DNA of 57,693 nucleotides from Candidatus Epulonipiscium sp. (GCA_012799415.1 JAAZLH010000054.1:1-57693), one strand, 5' to 3'. Numbered from the stretch's first letter, positions 42,949-54,096 are shown. Numbers and translations are program-made. The notes: generated by a model not told the origin, from the letters alone.

Positions 42949-43680
42949 ATGATAGGCAGAAAAATGAGCATACAAAAGGAGAGAAAAACAGTGTATAAGC
43001 AATGGTTTCAGAGAGAAAAATATTTTTTACTCAGTGCGCTTACTATTGGCTTTCTTATCACCTTATCCATCAGTTCTATAACGAAAGGTTACTCTAAAAC
43101 AATACAATCGGGACTATCTGAGCATGTGATTCGTTTTCATGTTGTTGCAAATAGTGATGCACCTGAAGATCAGGCTTTAAAAAACCAAGTTCGGGATGCT
43201 GTTTTAGAAGAAATGAAGCCTTTACTTGAGCAATCTGAAAGTATAGAAGAAACAAGAGGACTTTTAAAAAATGCTTTACCAACGATAGAAGAAATAGCAA
43301 GAGAAGTATTAGCATCTTATCAAAAAGATGAAGAGGTACAGGTGACATTAGGGCCTTCTTTATTTCCAACGAAGAGATATGGCGATGTAGTTTTGCCATC
43401 GGGAGAGTATGAGGCTGTAAAAATTGAAATTGGTGAAGCTATAGGACAAAATTGGTGGTGTGTAATGTTTCCACCTCTCTGCTTTGTAGATATTACTCAC
43501 GGAGTGATTCCGGAAGCTTCTAAAGAGCAGTTACAAAATGTGTTAACAGCAGAAGAGTATCAATTGGTATTAGGAGCAGAGAATCCGGAGGATATTCCAA
43601 TTAAAGTAGAATTTAAAATTGTTGAATGGTTACAAGAAAAAAAAATAGAGACCAAACAACTCTTTGCAAAGTTTTGGTAA
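42949..43680 (+). CDS. spoIIR: Stage II sporulation protein R
   Basis: A 243-residue protein with an N-terminal membrane/signal segment (YFLLSALTIGFLITLSI, about residues 24-40). The domain signature IRFHVVANSDAPEDQALKNQ and the later WWCVMFPPLCFVD are specific for SpoIIR. It is made in the forespore and secreted to the intermembrane space, where it triggers SpoIIGA processing of pro-sigma-E. ATG 42949 is preferred to the upstream frame start because GAAGGGGGT lies before it. The genes sleB and ypeB follow on the same strand. Confidence 0.92.
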   Translation: MIGRKMSIQKERKTVYKQWFQREKYFLLSALTIGFLITLSISSITKGYSKTIQSGLSEHVIRFHVVANSDAPEDQALKNQVRDAVLEEMKPLLEQSESIEETRGLLKNALPTIEEIAREVLASYQKDEEVQVTLGPSLFPTKRYGDVVLPSGEYEAVKIEIGEAIGQNWWCVMFPPLCFVDITHGVIPEASKEQLQNVLTAEEYQLVLGAENPEDIPIKVEFKIVEWLQEKKIETKQLFAKFW

Positions 43681-43692
43681 TGGAGGCGTGAC

Positions 43693-44391
43693 ATGAAGTA
43701 TCCTAAAATTTTCATTCTTTGTTCTTTCATTTTAATGGGCAGTTCCGTTGCCCTTTCTGTTTTTATTTCTGGTATTACACCTAAGGTTATAGAGGTAGGA
43801 ACCTATAGTTGGGGTTCCAAGGGTCAAACAGTGAGAGAAATCCAAAGCAGATTAAAGCAATGGGGTTATTATACTGGCAACGTAGACGGGGTTTATGGTC
43901 AAAAAACATGGGAAGCAGTAAGAAAATTTCAACAAAAAAATGGGTTGAAAGTAGATGGAATTGCTGGAAAGCAAACTCTAGAAAAGATAGGTGTTTCTGT
44001 GCAACAAACCCAAGCAGCTTCATCTAATTTAGATAGTAATCGAGATCTATATTTAATCTCTGCTGCTATTCATGGAGAGGCCCGAGGAGAACCCTATGTA
44101 GGAAAAGTAGCAGTAGGTGCAGTTATTCTAAACCGAGTGAAACATCCTTCTTTTCCTAACAGTGTAGCTGGGGTGGTTTACCAGCCAGGTGCTTTTGATG
44201 CAGTGGCTGATGGACAAATTAACTTAACACCTGATGAGTCAGCTAAAAAGGCAGCTAGAGATGCCCTCAATGGGTGGGATCCTACTAACGGCGCTATTTA
44301 TTACTGGAATCCTTCTACGGCCACAAGCAAATGGATTTGGTCTGTCCCCATTACCAGCCAGATTGGTAAGCATGTTTTTGGGAAGAAATAG
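43693..44391 (+). CDS. sleB: Spore cortex-lytic enzyme SleB
   Basis: A protein of 232 residues with an N-terminal signal anchor (FILCSFILMGSSVALSVFIS), a peptidoglycan-binding domain (about 40-98, REIQSRLKQWGYYTGNVDGV) and a C-terminal hydrolase_2 domain (SAAIHGEARGEPYVGKVAVG, VILNRVKHPSFPNSVAG) containing the presumed catalytic glutamate of HGEARGEP. SleB is a lytic transglycosylase that degrades spore cortex during germination and depends on YpeB, the next gene. GGAGGCGTGAC lies before the ATG. Confidence 0.93.
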   Translation: MKYPKIFILCSFILMGSSVALSVFISGITPKVIEVGTYSWGSKGQTVREIQSRLKQWGYYTGNVDGVYGQKTWEAVRKFQQKNGLKVDGIAGKQTLEKIGVSVQQTQAASSNLDSNRDLYLISAAIHGEARGEPYVGKVAVGAVILNRVKHPSFPNSVAGVVYQPGAFDAVADGQINLTPDESAKKAARDALNGWDPTNGAIYYWNPSTATSKWIWSVPITSQIGKHVFGKK

Positions 44392-44407
44392 AGAGAGGTG
44401 AATCACC

Positions 44408-45823
44408 TTGAAGGATCAAGAAAATAAAAAACAAAATCGATTATTAGGCTTAAAACAGAGATTATCTAAGGTTCATATGTATAGTATTGTTATGACTGTA
44501 TTATTTATCGTTGGCGGATTTGGGGTCTACCAGTATAAACAAAAGATGAATTACAGGCAATACTTAGAAAATAAGTTTCAACAATCTTTCTATGAAATGA
44601 CAGCATATGTGAATACGGTAGACAACCTGTTGACGAAAGTAAGTTTAGCACGTCGCCCTAATCAAAATGCTCCAATCTTTGCGCGACTTTGGAAAGAAGC
44701 GTCAGCAGCCCAAGCCAATATGGGTCAAGTTCCATATCATCATACTACCGTTGACCAAACCCTTAAATTTTTATCGCAAGTGAGTGATTTTTCTTATGTT
44801 ATGAGTCAAAAGTCTATGGATGGTATTGATTTAGCAGAAGAAGATTGGAAACAGGTAGATCAGATTCAAGCCAATGCAAAGAACCTAGCACAGCAATTAA
44901 ACCAAGTTCAAGCAGAAGTCTATCAAGGAAATAAAATCAACTGGAAAAAGGTAGAGCAACAAGGAGCCGAGGCACTGAATACAACACCTCTTTTAGGTTC
45001 TATTAACCAAGTAAATCAAGAGCTACAAGATATACCGGCTTTAATTTATGATGGCCCTTTTTCAGAACATATTCAACAAATGGAGCCACGATTAACAAAG
45101 GATAAGCCTAAGTTAAGCAAAGAGCAAGCGCAAGAGAAAGCAATTCAGTTTATTGGAAAAGATCGTATTCAGGGTATTGAGTTTTTAGAAGAAACAGATA
45201 GTAAAACTCAGTATACCGTACCCGTTTATCGATTTGGGATCGTATTAAAAGATCAAAAAGAACCTACCCTTATGCTTGATATAACCCAAGCAGGAGGTTA
45301 TCCTTTATGGATGCTACAATATGGGGAACGACTTCCTTCAGAAAAAGAGCTTACTTTAGAAGAAGGAAAGAAAAAAGCAGAAGAATTTCTAAAAAGAAAT
45401 AACTACCCAAATATGAAAGCTAGCTACTATGAAAAAGCAGACGGGGCATTGGTAGTAAATTTTGCACCTGTAGAAGCTGGAGTTATTTTATACCCAGACC
45501 TAATCAAGGTTAAAGTAGCCATGGATGATGGTGAGATCATCGGATTTGAATCTTTAGGATATATTATGATGCATCATGAAAGGAAGTTAACCTCTCCAAA
45601 ACTTACAAAAGAAGAAGCAGGTGCATTTATTACTGAAGAATTCCAAGTAGAAAAAATAAATATGGCACTAACGCCTCTCGAATCCAAAAAAGAAGTTTTA
45701 TGTTATGAATTTAAAGGAAAGTATAAAGAACAAGATTTTATTATTTATATCAATGGTGATAGTGGTAAGATGGAAAAAATTCTTCAAGTTATTCAAAATC
45801 AAAATAGTATATTAACTCAATAA
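44408..45823 (+). CDS. ypeB: Germination protein YpeB
   Basis: A protein of 471 residues with an N-terminal membrane anchor (MYSIVMTVLFIVGGFGVYQY, about residues 25-44), an alpha-helical middle part and C-terminal PepSY-type repeats (AQEKAIQFIGKDRI, GKKKAEEFLKRNNYPN, KEEAGAFITEEF). YpeB stabilises and localises SleB in the dormant spore, matching its position 17 bp after sleB. The start is TTG with GAGAGGTGAATCACC before it; no ATG fits. A terminator follows. Confidence 0.92.
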   Translation: MKDQENKKQNRLLGLKQRLSKVHMYSIVMTVLFIVGGFGVYQYKQKMNYRQYLENKFQQSFYEMTAYVNTVDNLLTKVSLARRPNQNAPIFARLWKEASAAQANMGQVPYHHTTVDQTLKFLSQVSDFSYVMSQKSMDGIDLAEEDWKQVDQIQANAKNLAQQLNQVQAEVYQGNKINWKKVEQQGAEALNTTPLLGSINQVNQELQDIPALIYDGPFSEHIQQMEPRLTKDKPKLSKEQAQEKAIQFIGKDRIQGIEFLEETDSKTQYTVPVYRFGIVLKDQKEPTLMLDITQAGGYPLWMLQYGERLPSEKELTLEEGKKKAEEFLKRNNYPNMKASYYEKADGALVVNFAPVEAGVILYPDLIKVKVAMDDGEIIGFESLGYIMMHHERKLTSPKLTKEEAGAFITEEFQVEKINMALTPLESKKEVLCYEFKGKYKEQDFIIYINGDSGKMEKILQVIQNQNSILTQ

Positions 45824-45837
45824 GAAAGCAGTAAAAA

Positions 45838-45868
45838 TAAAAAGGCCGACAAGGTCTTTTTATTTTTG
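45838..45868 (+). terminator. Terminator after sleB-ypeB
   Basis: AAAAAGGCC pairs with GGTCTTTTT (one G-U pair) over GACAA, with T-rich sequence after it. Confidence 0.8.
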
Positions 45869-46010
45869 TCAAATCAGTTGAATTCAAAGGGGGAAAGGCT
45901 TACAATAGAGGTGTAAAAATATAAATTAATTCTCTATTTTAATAAGTACTTTTTATCTTTATCAGTAATATACTGTTTTAAGATCATGAAATAAGAAAAG
46001 AGGTAGTCTA

Positions 46011-47078
46011 GTGTTAAAACAAAAAAAGACCGTGGTTGTCCTGTTTGGCGGACAATCTTCTGAACATGAAATCTCTAGGATTTCAGCCACAACGATCATT
46101 CAAAATATAGATCAAGACCAATATTTTGTTTTGCCTGTAGGAATTACAAAAAAAGGACAGTGGCTGCTTTATAATGGGCCAATAGAGCATATTACAACAG
46201 GAGAATGGGAAAAGTATGGTACTCCAGCTATCTTAAGTCCTGATGCCACTCAAAAAGGTCTATTAAAAATTGCAGGGGATAAAGTCAAAGTCATTCCTAT
46301 TGATTTGGTATTTCCAGTTCTTCATGGTCTCTATGGAGAAGACGGAAGTATCCAAGGGTTATTAGAACTGGCCCAGATTCCTTATGTAGGCTGTGGTATA
46401 CTAGCATCATCTGTATCTATGGATAAAATCTATACAAAAATTGTAGTAGAAAAAGAAGGTATTGACCAAGCCAAATTTGTAAAAGTATTAAAAAATGAAC
46501 TTATTCATATGGATCTAGTTATTCAAAAAATAGAAAAAGAACTATCTTATCCTTGTTTTATTAAGCCCTCTAATGCAGGTTCTTCTGTAGGCATCACTAA
46601 AGCACGTAATAAAGAAGAACTAGCAAGTGGATTATATACGGCAGCCCAGCATGATCGTAAAATTTTAGTAGAAGAGGCTATTGTGGGACGAGAAATTGAA
46701 TGTGCTGTACTTGGAAATGATCAGGTAAAGGCATCAGGCGTAGGAGAGATTATTGTAGGAGCAGAATTTTATGATTATGAGGCAAAATATCATAGCACAG
46801 AGTCTAAAACCATAGTACCTGCAGACCTATCAATAGAAATTATTGAAGAACTGAAAGAAAAAGCAGTACGAATTTTTAAAGCTGTTGATGGCAATGGACT
46901 AGCTCGAGTTGATTTTTTTGTTGAAGAAGGTACAAATCGTGTAGTTTTTAATGAAATCAATACATTGCCTGGCTTTACATCTATTAGTATGTATCCCATG
47001 CTTTGGGAAGAAGAGGGGATCAGTAAAAAAGAACTAGTCACAAAACTGATTGCCTTAGGTCTCAAGCGAACTGAGTAA
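46011..47078 (+). CDS. ddl: D-alanine--D-alanine ligase
   Basis: An ATP-grasp ligase of 355 residues that makes the D-Ala-D-Ala dipeptide of peptidoglycan. VVVLFGGQSSEHEISRISAT opens the N-terminal domain, LHGLYGEDGSIQGLLELAQI follows, and the ATP-grasp core shows CFIKPSNAGSSVGITKA, ARVDFFVEEG and FNEINTLPGFTSISMYP. The start is GTG, with AAGAGGTAGTCTA upstream. murI follows 18 bp later, so two wall-precursor genes share an operon. Confidence 0.95.
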   Translation: MLKQKKTVVVLFGGQSSEHEISRISATTIIQNIDQDQYFVLPVGITKKGQWLLYNGPIEHITTGEWEKYGTPAILSPDATQKGLLKIAGDKVKVIPIDLVFPVLHGLYGEDGSIQGLLELAQIPYVGCGILASSVSMDKIYTKIVVEKEGIDQAKFVKVLKNELIHMDLVIQKIEKELSYPCFIKPSNAGSSVGITKARNKEELASGLYTAAQHDRKILVEEAIVGREIECAVLGNDQVKASGVGEIIVGAEFYDYEAKYHSTESKTIVPADLSIEIIEELKEKAVRIFKAVDGNGLARVDFFVEEGTNRVVFNEINTLPGFTSISMYPMLWEEEGISKKELVTKLIALGLKRTE

Positions 47079-47096
47079 TTAGGAGGAAAAAGAAAA

Positions 47097-47903
47097 ATGG
47101 ATCATCGTCCCATTGGGGTTTTTGACTCAGGGGTCGGAGGGTTAACTGTTGTAAAAGAACTTCTCCAATATGGCCCCAATGAAAAAATTATTTATTTTGG
47201 AGATACGGCTCGAGTGCCTTATGGTAGTAAATCCAAAGAAACAGTAACAAAATATGCAAAACAAATTGCTCGCTTTCTTCTTACAAAGAATGTAAAAGGT
47301 TTAATAGTAGCTTGTAATACTATGGATTCTAATAGTTTAGAAGAATTACAAGCTAATTTTGATGTTCCTATTATGGGAGTGGTGGAGCCAGGCGCCTCTA
47401 TGGCTGCCGCCGCCACCTATAATCAGAAAGTTGGGGTTATTGGTACCGAGGCTACTATTAAGAGTCAAGCATATCAAAAACATATATTAAAACAGGCTAG
47501 CACTATACAAGTTTTTGGACAGGCTTGTCCGCTATTTGTACCTTTAGCAGAAGAAGGATGGCTAGAAGATGAAATCACTTATCAAGTGGCAAAGAGATAC
47601 TTATCTCCTCTACAATTAGCTCATGTAGATACGATAGTATTAGGCTGCACTCATTATCCACTGATTGAATCTATTATTCAAAAGGTGATGGGAGACCAAG
47701 TTTCTGTCATTAACCCAGCTTTAGAAACCGTAGAACGTTTTCTAGACTTATTAAAAAATATTAATGGTTTACGAGAAGAACGTAGCCAACCTCAGCATGA
47801 ATTTTATGTAAGTGATAATCCGGATAAATTTAGCCAATTAGGGAGCCTTATTTTATCCTATCCACTAGATAAGGTAAAACAAGTCAACATAGAAAAATAT
47901 TAG
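47097..47903 (+). CDS. murI: Glutamate racemase
   Basis: A protein of 268 residues that converts L- to D-glutamate for peptidoglycan. The conserved segments are IGVFDSGVGGLTVVKEL, GDTARVPYGSKSKETV, VACNTMDSNSLEEL (with the first catalytic cysteine) and VLGCTHYPLI (with the second). The NTMDSNS stretch replaces the more common NTAS(A) sequence but keeps the catalytic C-N-T. Length is normal. AGGAGGAAAAAGAAAA lies before the ATG. It is flanked by ddl and DUF1934 on the same strand. Confidence 0.94.
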   Translation: MDHRPIGVFDSGVGGLTVVKELLQYGPNEKIIYFGDTARVPYGSKSKETVTKYAKQIARFLLTKNVKGLIVACNTMDSNSLEELQANFDVPIMGVVEPGASMAAAATYNQKVGVIGTEATIKSQAYQKHILKQASTIQVFGQACPLFVPLAEEGWLEDEITYQVAKRYLSPLQLAHVDTIVLGCTHYPLIESIIQKVMGDQVSVINPALETVERFLDLLKNINGLREERSQPQHEFYVSDNPDKFSQLGSLILSYPLDKVKQVNIEKY

Positions 47904-47916
47904 AAGGAATGAGTGA

Positions 47917-48336
47917 ATGAAGAAAAATGTACTGATATCAGTTAAAGGAATGCAAGGGGATTTAGGGGCAGCAGAAGAAGTAGAGGTAGTTACCCCAGGA
48001 GAATATTATCAGAAAAATGGGAAACAGTATATTGTTTATAAAGAATCAGAGCTATCTGGTATGGAGAATACAACTACTACCATTAAGGTAGAAAAGGATA
48101 AGGTTTCTATTATACGTTTTGGTGATAATAATTCTAGCATGGTATTTGAAATGGGGAAAAAACATTCTTCTTATTATGATACGCCCCAAGGGAGTTTTAT
48201 GATTGGGATGAAAACCAAAGAAATGGATATTCAGCTTGGAGATGAGGGAGGATATATGGCAGTAAAGTATCTGCTAGAAGTGGATCATATGGCTATAGGG
48301 TCACATTCCTTTCATATTACAGTGAATTCAATATAA
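47917..48336 (+). CDS. DUF1934 domain protein (YwiB-like)
   Basis: A 139-residue protein of the DUF1934/YwiB family, which has a lipocalin-like beta barrel. Characteristic parts are VLISVKGMQ at the start, GKQYIVYKESELSGMENTTT in the middle, and GGYMAVKYLLEVD near the end. Function is unknown. It follows murI by 13 bp and closes the ddl-murI operon; a small TCCAC/GTGGA hairpin (48340-48356) follows its stop. Confidence 0.85.
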   Translation: MKKNVLISVKGMQGDLGAAEEVEVVTPGEYYQKNGKQYIVYKESELSGMENTTTTIKVEKDKVSIIRFGDNNSSMVFEMGKKHSSYYDTPQGSFMIGMKTKEMDIQLGDEGGYMAVKYLLEVDHMAIGSHSFHITVNSI

Positions 48337-48339
48337 ATA

Positions 48340-48612
48340 TCCACGTTCATAGTGGAATTTTCCGTGAAAACCAAATTTCCCCCTGACCATATCATATATC
48401 ATAAACATGCTCAAGTTGTGTGTGAATCGCTTAGTTGTTTGATTCGGTTGCTTCTTTGAAAATCAAGAAGGAAGCAACCACAAAGCCAAAAGTCACACTA
48501 GTTATGATATATGTAGCCCGCGTAGTGGCTGATTTACTTTAGTGGCTGTGGAGGTCTATATTTACAGTCAAAGTTGAAAATACGCCAATTAGCAATCAAG
48601 TGCATATGATAG
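48340..48612. other. Structured non-coding region, possible ncRNA or mobile-element remnant
   Basis: No coding frame was found in the 343-bp gap. It can fold into a nested structure: CATATATCATAA (48393-48404) with TTATGATATATG (48502-48513), inside it GTGTGA (48420-48425) with TCACAC (48493-48498), and inside that GGTTGCTTC (48446-48454) with GAAGCAACC (48471-48479). The 33-bp repeat borders it on the right in inverse orientation. Composition (for example AGCCCGCGTAGTGGC) differs from the flanks. Confidence 0.5.
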
Positions 48613-48645
48613 GCGAAATTCTGACTTTCATCGTAGATATCTATA
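48613..48645 (-). repeat. 33-bp repeat, copy 2 (inverted)
   Basis: The reverse complement starts TATAGATATCTACGATGAAA and matches 31673-31705 at 31 of 33 positions. It lies 35 bp before the S41 protease start, with its structured region on the side away from that gene. Confidence 0.85.
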
Positions 48646-48679
48646 TATTCTAGTGTTATTTAAAAAGGAGAAATTGCAG

Positions 48680-50074
48680 ATGAGAAAAATAAAGTCATGG
48701 CTTTGCATCATGGGAATGATGTTTTTTTTATGTACGTCCACGGTGGCTACCTACGGAGCATCTGTATCTACGCCCCAAGAAGCAGCGGGGGTTATCCAAG
48801 AAGTTATGGAATGGATTCAAGATCAGTATGTAGGAGAGGAAGTAGTCATAGAAGAATTGTTAGATGGGGCTCTGAAGGGAATATTTAGTACCTTAGATCC
48901 TTATAGTACATACTATACAAGAGAAGAATATCAATCTTATATAGAACAGGTCACAGGTACTTTTGGAGGAATTGGGGTCCAAATGAGAGCCAACCCTAGT
49001 GATTTGGAAATTGTACAAGTTTTTTCAGGAAGCCCGGCGGAAAAGGCAGGAATTAAGCAAGGGGACACAATTGAAGAGATAAATGGTAAAAGCATAGAAG
49101 GTCAAACATTGAATGAAATAACAAGTCAAATCAAAGGACCAATTAATACACCAGTTACTTTAACCTTAAGACGAGCAGGAGGGCCCTTTACCATAACTCT
49201 AATAAGAGAAGAAATTAAAATTAACACCATTATAGCAATGCCTTTAAGAGAGTTGTTGCCAGAGGCAGTGGAAACACCAGATCTACTTTATATAAAAATC
49301 TCAGAATTTAATGCACATACGGCAGAAGACTTTCAAAAGGTTTTAGAGGAAGTTAAGGGAAAAAATATTAAGGGTATATTATTTGATCTTCGGGATAATC
49401 TGGGTGGTATGCTAGATCAAGTACTTACTATTTGCAAATCTCTAGTTCCTAAAGGACCTATTATTCATACTGTATCAAAAGATGGTTCTCGAACTACTTC
49501 TTACTCAACATTAGAACAATCTCCTTATCCTATGGTGGTACTAATTAACGAAAGATCTGCTTCAGCAGCAGAAATTTTTGCCTCTGCTTTACAAGATTCA
49601 GGTGCTGGGAAATTAGTAGGAGAAAAGACTTTTGGAAAAGGGATTATCCAGCGTTTTTATGGGACAACCTACGGTGGTAGCTTTAAAATGACTACAGAGG
49701 AATACCTAACTCGTAATAATTATCAGATTCATGGGATAGGAATACAACCAGATGTAGAAGTAAAGATTCCAAAGGTTATACCAAAGGTTGAAAAATGGGA
49801 ACTAGGTCAAAGTAATGAAGTTATTCGAGAAATAAAAGAAGTTTTAGCCTTTTTGGGGTATGAAATTTCTATAGAAAACGAAAACTATGATGAATACACT
49901 AAAAAAGTAATTACTCAATTTCAGAGAGACCATCAGCTATATCCTTACGGGGTGGCAGATTTTACTACACAGCAGGTATTAAATGAACAACTCCTTAGAA
50001 AGATAGAGAAAAAGGATATTCAGATTCAAAAAGGGTATGAAATACTTCGGGACTGGAGCAATAATTTCTATTGA
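48680..50074 (+). CDS. S41 family C-terminal processing protease with PDZ domain
   Basis: A protein of 464 residues. A signal peptide (WLCIMGMMFFLCTSTVATYG) is followed by a PDZ domain (about 90-170, VQVFSGSPAEKAGIKQGDTI) and the S41 protease domain with the catalytic serine in ERSASAAEIFASALQDSGAG and the lysine in GEKTFGKGIIQ. The C-terminal 75 residues form a peptidoglycan-binding-like repeat (VIREIKEVLAFLGYEI, FQRDHQLYPYG). It belongs to the CtpA/CtpB group, some of which act in sporulation signalling. ATG 48680 is preferred to GTG 48653 because AAAAAGGAGAAATTGCAG lies before it. Confidence 0.9.
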   Translation: MRKIKSWLCIMGMMFFLCTSTVATYGASVSTPQEAAGVIQEVMEWIQDQYVGEEVVIEELLDGALKGIFSTLDPYSTYYTREEYQSYIEQVTGTFGGIGVQMRANPSDLEIVQVFSGSPAEKAGIKQGDTIEEINGKSIEGQTLNEITSQIKGPINTPVTLTLRRAGGPFTITLIREEIKINTIIAMPLRELLPEAVETPDLLYIKISEFNAHTAEDFQKVLEEVKGKNIKGILFDLRDNLGGMLDQVLTICKSLVPKGPIIHTVSKDGSRTTSYSTLEQSPYPMVVLINERSASAAEIFASALQDSGAGKLVGEKTFGKGIIQRFYGTTYGGSFKMTTEEYLTRNNYQIHGIGIQPDVEVKIPKVIPKVEKWELGQSNEVIREIKEVLAFLGYEISIENENYDEYTKKVITQFQRDHQLYPYGVADFTTQQVLNEQLLRKIEKKDIQIQKGYEILRDWSNNFY

Positions 50075-50139
50075 CATTTTCAAACTGATCCAATACAATA
50101 TAAAAGTTATAGAAAAGTTCGTTAAAACATATGAGGTGA

Positions 50140-51754
<1,615 letters not shown>

Positions 51755-51756
<2 letters not shown>

Positions 51757-51784
51757 AAAAACACAGCCTAAGGCTGTGTTTTGC
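51755..51784. terminator. Bidirectional terminator after pyrG
   Basis: AAAACACAGCC pairs with GGCTGTGTTTT across TAA, between two converging genes. Confidence 0.92.
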
Positions 51785-51785
51785 T

Positions 51786-52169
51786 TTATTTTTTACTTGA
51801 TTTAATACCTACAATAAAAATCCCTGCTAGTTCTACTTTCACCATTTTTTTAGTAGGTAGCTTTTTAAAGATCTTTTCGTCGCATAACAAAGTCATTACT
51901 TGGGGACCTATTTTTGCTTTGACTAAAGGCATTTTCCGCAAACGATACATTTTGGGAACTTGGTCAACGACCATTTTAGGTAAATTTGCTTTCGTAATTT
52001 TTTCTTTTTTCTTATCAATAACTAAGATAGAAGTCACTACTTTATGCTGATTAATCAGTGACTGTTGCTGGTCCATTTTGGACTGCATTTTTTGACTAAG
52101 AAAATACAATCCTACTAATATCCCCACAAGGACCAGTACTACAATTAAAACAATTTGCCATACGTTCAA
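51786..52169 (-). CDS. Membrane-anchored protein of unknown function
   Basis: A protein of 127 residues with one N-terminal membrane helix (VWQIVLIVVLVLVGILVGLYF), a short coiled coil with QKMQSKMDQQQSL, and a basic C-terminal domain (RLRKMPLVKAKIGPQVMTLL). The many lysines and the absence of cysteines point to a cytoplasmic, perhaps nucleic-acid- or membrane-facing, domain; this is inference. No family was recognised. AAAGGAGGACAAAAATTG precedes the start. It is monocistronic. Confidence 0.65.
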   Translation of the reverse strand: MNVWQIVLIVVLVLVGILVGLYFLSQKMQSKMDQQQSLINQHKVVTSILVIDKKKEKITKANLPKMVVDQVPKMYRLRKMPLVKAKIGPQVMTLLCDEKIFKKLPTKKMVKVELAGIFIVGIKSSKK

Positions 52170-52407
52170 TTTTTGTCCTCCTTTAAAACAATCTCTATAC
52201 AGTCATTGTACCATTGAATAGTAAAATAGAAAAGAGAAAACTTTTATAGTGTCATGATAGCGAATCTGATATAATGTGTATAATAAGGTTTAGGGTTTAA
52301 AAAATTTATGCTATCCATAGCTTACTTTTGATTGGTCTATGTTTTAAAATGCTAAAATCTAAAAAATATGAGAAATTCAAACTTAATAAAAAAAGAGGGG
52401 GATGTAG

Positions 52408-53862
52408 ATGAATGTTACAGCAATTATCAAGTGGTTTTTTAGTAATATTTTAATTATTAATATTTTATTAGCAATATTAATTGTTTTTTTTGAAAGAAGA
52501 AATCCAACCAGTGTATGGGCTTGGTTATTAATTTTATTTTTTATTCCTATTGTAGGGTTTATTCTCTACTTATTTTTAGGACAAGACTTACGTAGGAAAA
52601 AAATGTTCAAAGGAAAGGAAGAAGAAGATCATATTCAGCAGATGATTCATATACAAGAGCGAAGTATAGATGAAAATGAATTTACTTTTACAGACCCTAA
52701 TTTGAATTCATTCACAGATATGGTAGGCTTTCATTTGCGAAGTAATAATGCATTGTTTTCTGCTAATAATAAAGTAGAAATTCTTCTTGACGGAGAGGAA
52801 AAGTTTTCAAAGTTGAAAGAAAGCATAAAAAATGCAAAAGAATATATTCATTTAGAGTACTATATTATTAGAAATGATGCTTTAGGAAAAGAAATGATTG
52901 ATCTTTTGGCTCAGAAAGCAGAAGAAGGAGTGGAAGTGAAGCTCCTTTATGATGGCATGGGCTGTATCTGGTTACCTCGAAAGTTTTTTAATCCCATTAT
53001 AAAAGCAGGTGGCCAAGTATCAGCTTTTTTTCCGCCTTTTATTCCCTATTTTAATCTCCGAATGAACTTTCGTAATCATAGAAAAATTTGTATTGTAGAT
53101 GGACAAGAAGGTTTTGTGGGTGGGTTTAATATTGGAGTAGAATATTTAGGTCAGGCACCTAAATTTGGCTTTTGGAGAGATACACATTTTTACCTTAGAG
53201 GTAATGCAGTAGACGGTTTACAAGCACGTTTTTTATTAGATTGGAACTTCTCATCTGTTTTAAATAAAATTACAAATGACACAAAATATTTTCCTATTAA
53301 AGAAGATGAAGGAGATGTAGGAGTTCAAATTGTATCCAGCGGACCTGACTCAAAATGGTATGGAATTAAAAACGGATTTCTAAAAATGATTATGGAGGCA
53401 GAAAAAAGTATTTATATTCAATCTCCTTATTTTGTTCCAGACGACAGCATATTAGAAGCCTTAAAAGTTGCTGTTTTATCTGGTGTAGATGTAAGAATTA
53501 TGATCCCTAATAAACCGGATCATCCATTTGTATATTGGGCATCCTTATCTTATCTAGGTGAATTAGTGCAGGCTGGTGCACGATGTTATACCTATGAAAA
53601 AGGATTTATTCATTGTAAGACAATGATGGTAGATGGTTTAGTTAACACAGTAGGTACGGCAAATATGGATATTCGTAGTTTTAAATTAAATTTTGAAGTA
53701 AATGCCTTTGTTTATGATGCAGAAATCACTAGACAATTAGAGACTATATTTATGCAAGATATAGAAGATAGTGAAGAAATGACTATAGAAAGATATGAGC
53801 AACGGTCTTATTGGATTCGTATGAAGGAATCTGTATCTCGTTTATTATCTCCTATTTTATAA
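52408..53862 (+). CDS. cls: Cardiolipin synthase
   Basis: A phospholipase D superfamily enzyme of 484 residues that joins two phosphatidylglycerol molecules into cardiolipin. Two N-terminal membrane helices (residues 10-30 and 38-58) are followed by two HKD motifs: NHRKICIVDGQEGFVGGFNI near residue 225 and HCKTMMVDGLVNTVGTANMD near residue 405. Length is normal. AGAGGGGGATGTAG lies before the ATG. A TATAAT near 52271 may be its promoter. It is followed by a cluster of dispersed repeats. Confidence 0.94.
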   Translation: MNVTAIIKWFFSNILIINILLAILIVFFERRNPTSVWAWLLILFFIPIVGFILYLFLGQDLRRKKMFKGKEEEDHIQQMIHIQERSIDENEFTFTDPNLNSFTDMVGFHLRSNNALFSANNKVEILLDGEEKFSKLKESIKNAKEYIHLEYYIIRNDALGKEMIDLLAQKAEEGVEVKLLYDGMGCIWLPRKFFNPIIKAGGQVSAFFPPFIPYFNLRMNFRNHRKICIVDGQEGFVGGFNIGVEYLGQAPKFGFWRDTHFYLRGNAVDGLQARFLLDWNFSSVLNKITNDTKYFPIKEDEGDVGVQIVSSGPDSKWYGIKNGFLKMIMEAEKSIYIQSPYFVPDDSILEALKVAVLSGVDVRIMIPNKPDHPFVYWASLSYLGELVQAGARCYTYEKGFIHCKTMMVDGLVNTVGTANMDIRSFKLNFEVNAFVYDAEITRQLETIFMQDIEDSEEMTIERYEQRSYWIRMKESVSRLLSPIL

Positions 53863-53943
53863 ACTAAGTAAGTTCCTCTTGCTTACAAAGGACCAAGTTT
53901 TTCCGGTCCATTTGAAAAGGCGGCGTATTTTGCCTCTTTCTTG
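53863..53943 (+). repeat. Dispersed intergenic repeat
   Basis: GTAAG/CTTAC hairpin, then GGACCAAGTTTTTCCGGTCC (a GGACC/GGTCC hairpin), ATTTG, the hairpin AAAAGGC with GCCTCTTT, ending CTTG. Here the middle hairpin uses a GC-rich stem where other copies use AACT/AGTT, which supports selection for structure. Confidence 0.75.
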
Positions 53944-53953
53944 TTAAGTAGGA

Positions 53954-54020
53954 AATCCTTTCTTCCTTTTAGAATAGTAAGTTTCTTTGGTTCCATTGAA
54001 AAGCTGTATTTTCAAATTTT
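53954..54020 (+). repeat. Dispersed intergenic repeat, diverged copy
   Basis: TTCCTTTTAGAATAGTAAGTT, then TTCTTTGGTTCCATTGAAAAG and a weak TTTTCAAATTTT end. It follows the previous copy directly and retains the centre of the element. Confidence 0.5.
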
Positions 54021-54042
54021 AAAATTATAAAAATCTATATTA

Positions 54043-54096
54043 TGGCTTAGGAAGAACTGCCTTTCTTGCCAGTGGAATAATAGTATTCCTTTCGCC
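54043..54096 (+). repeat. Possible third, degenerate repeat copy
   Basis: GGCTTAGGAAGAACTGCC, then TTTCTTGCCAGT and the hairpin GGAATAATAGTATTCC. The AACTG/CAGT and GGAATA/TATTCC pairings follow the same pattern, but similarity is low. Confidence 0.35.

Noticed and set aside
49800..50074. Fusion of two genes at the end of the S41 protease
   Set aside because: A C-terminal peptidoglycan-binding-like domain is common in this protease family; no frame break or composition change is seen.
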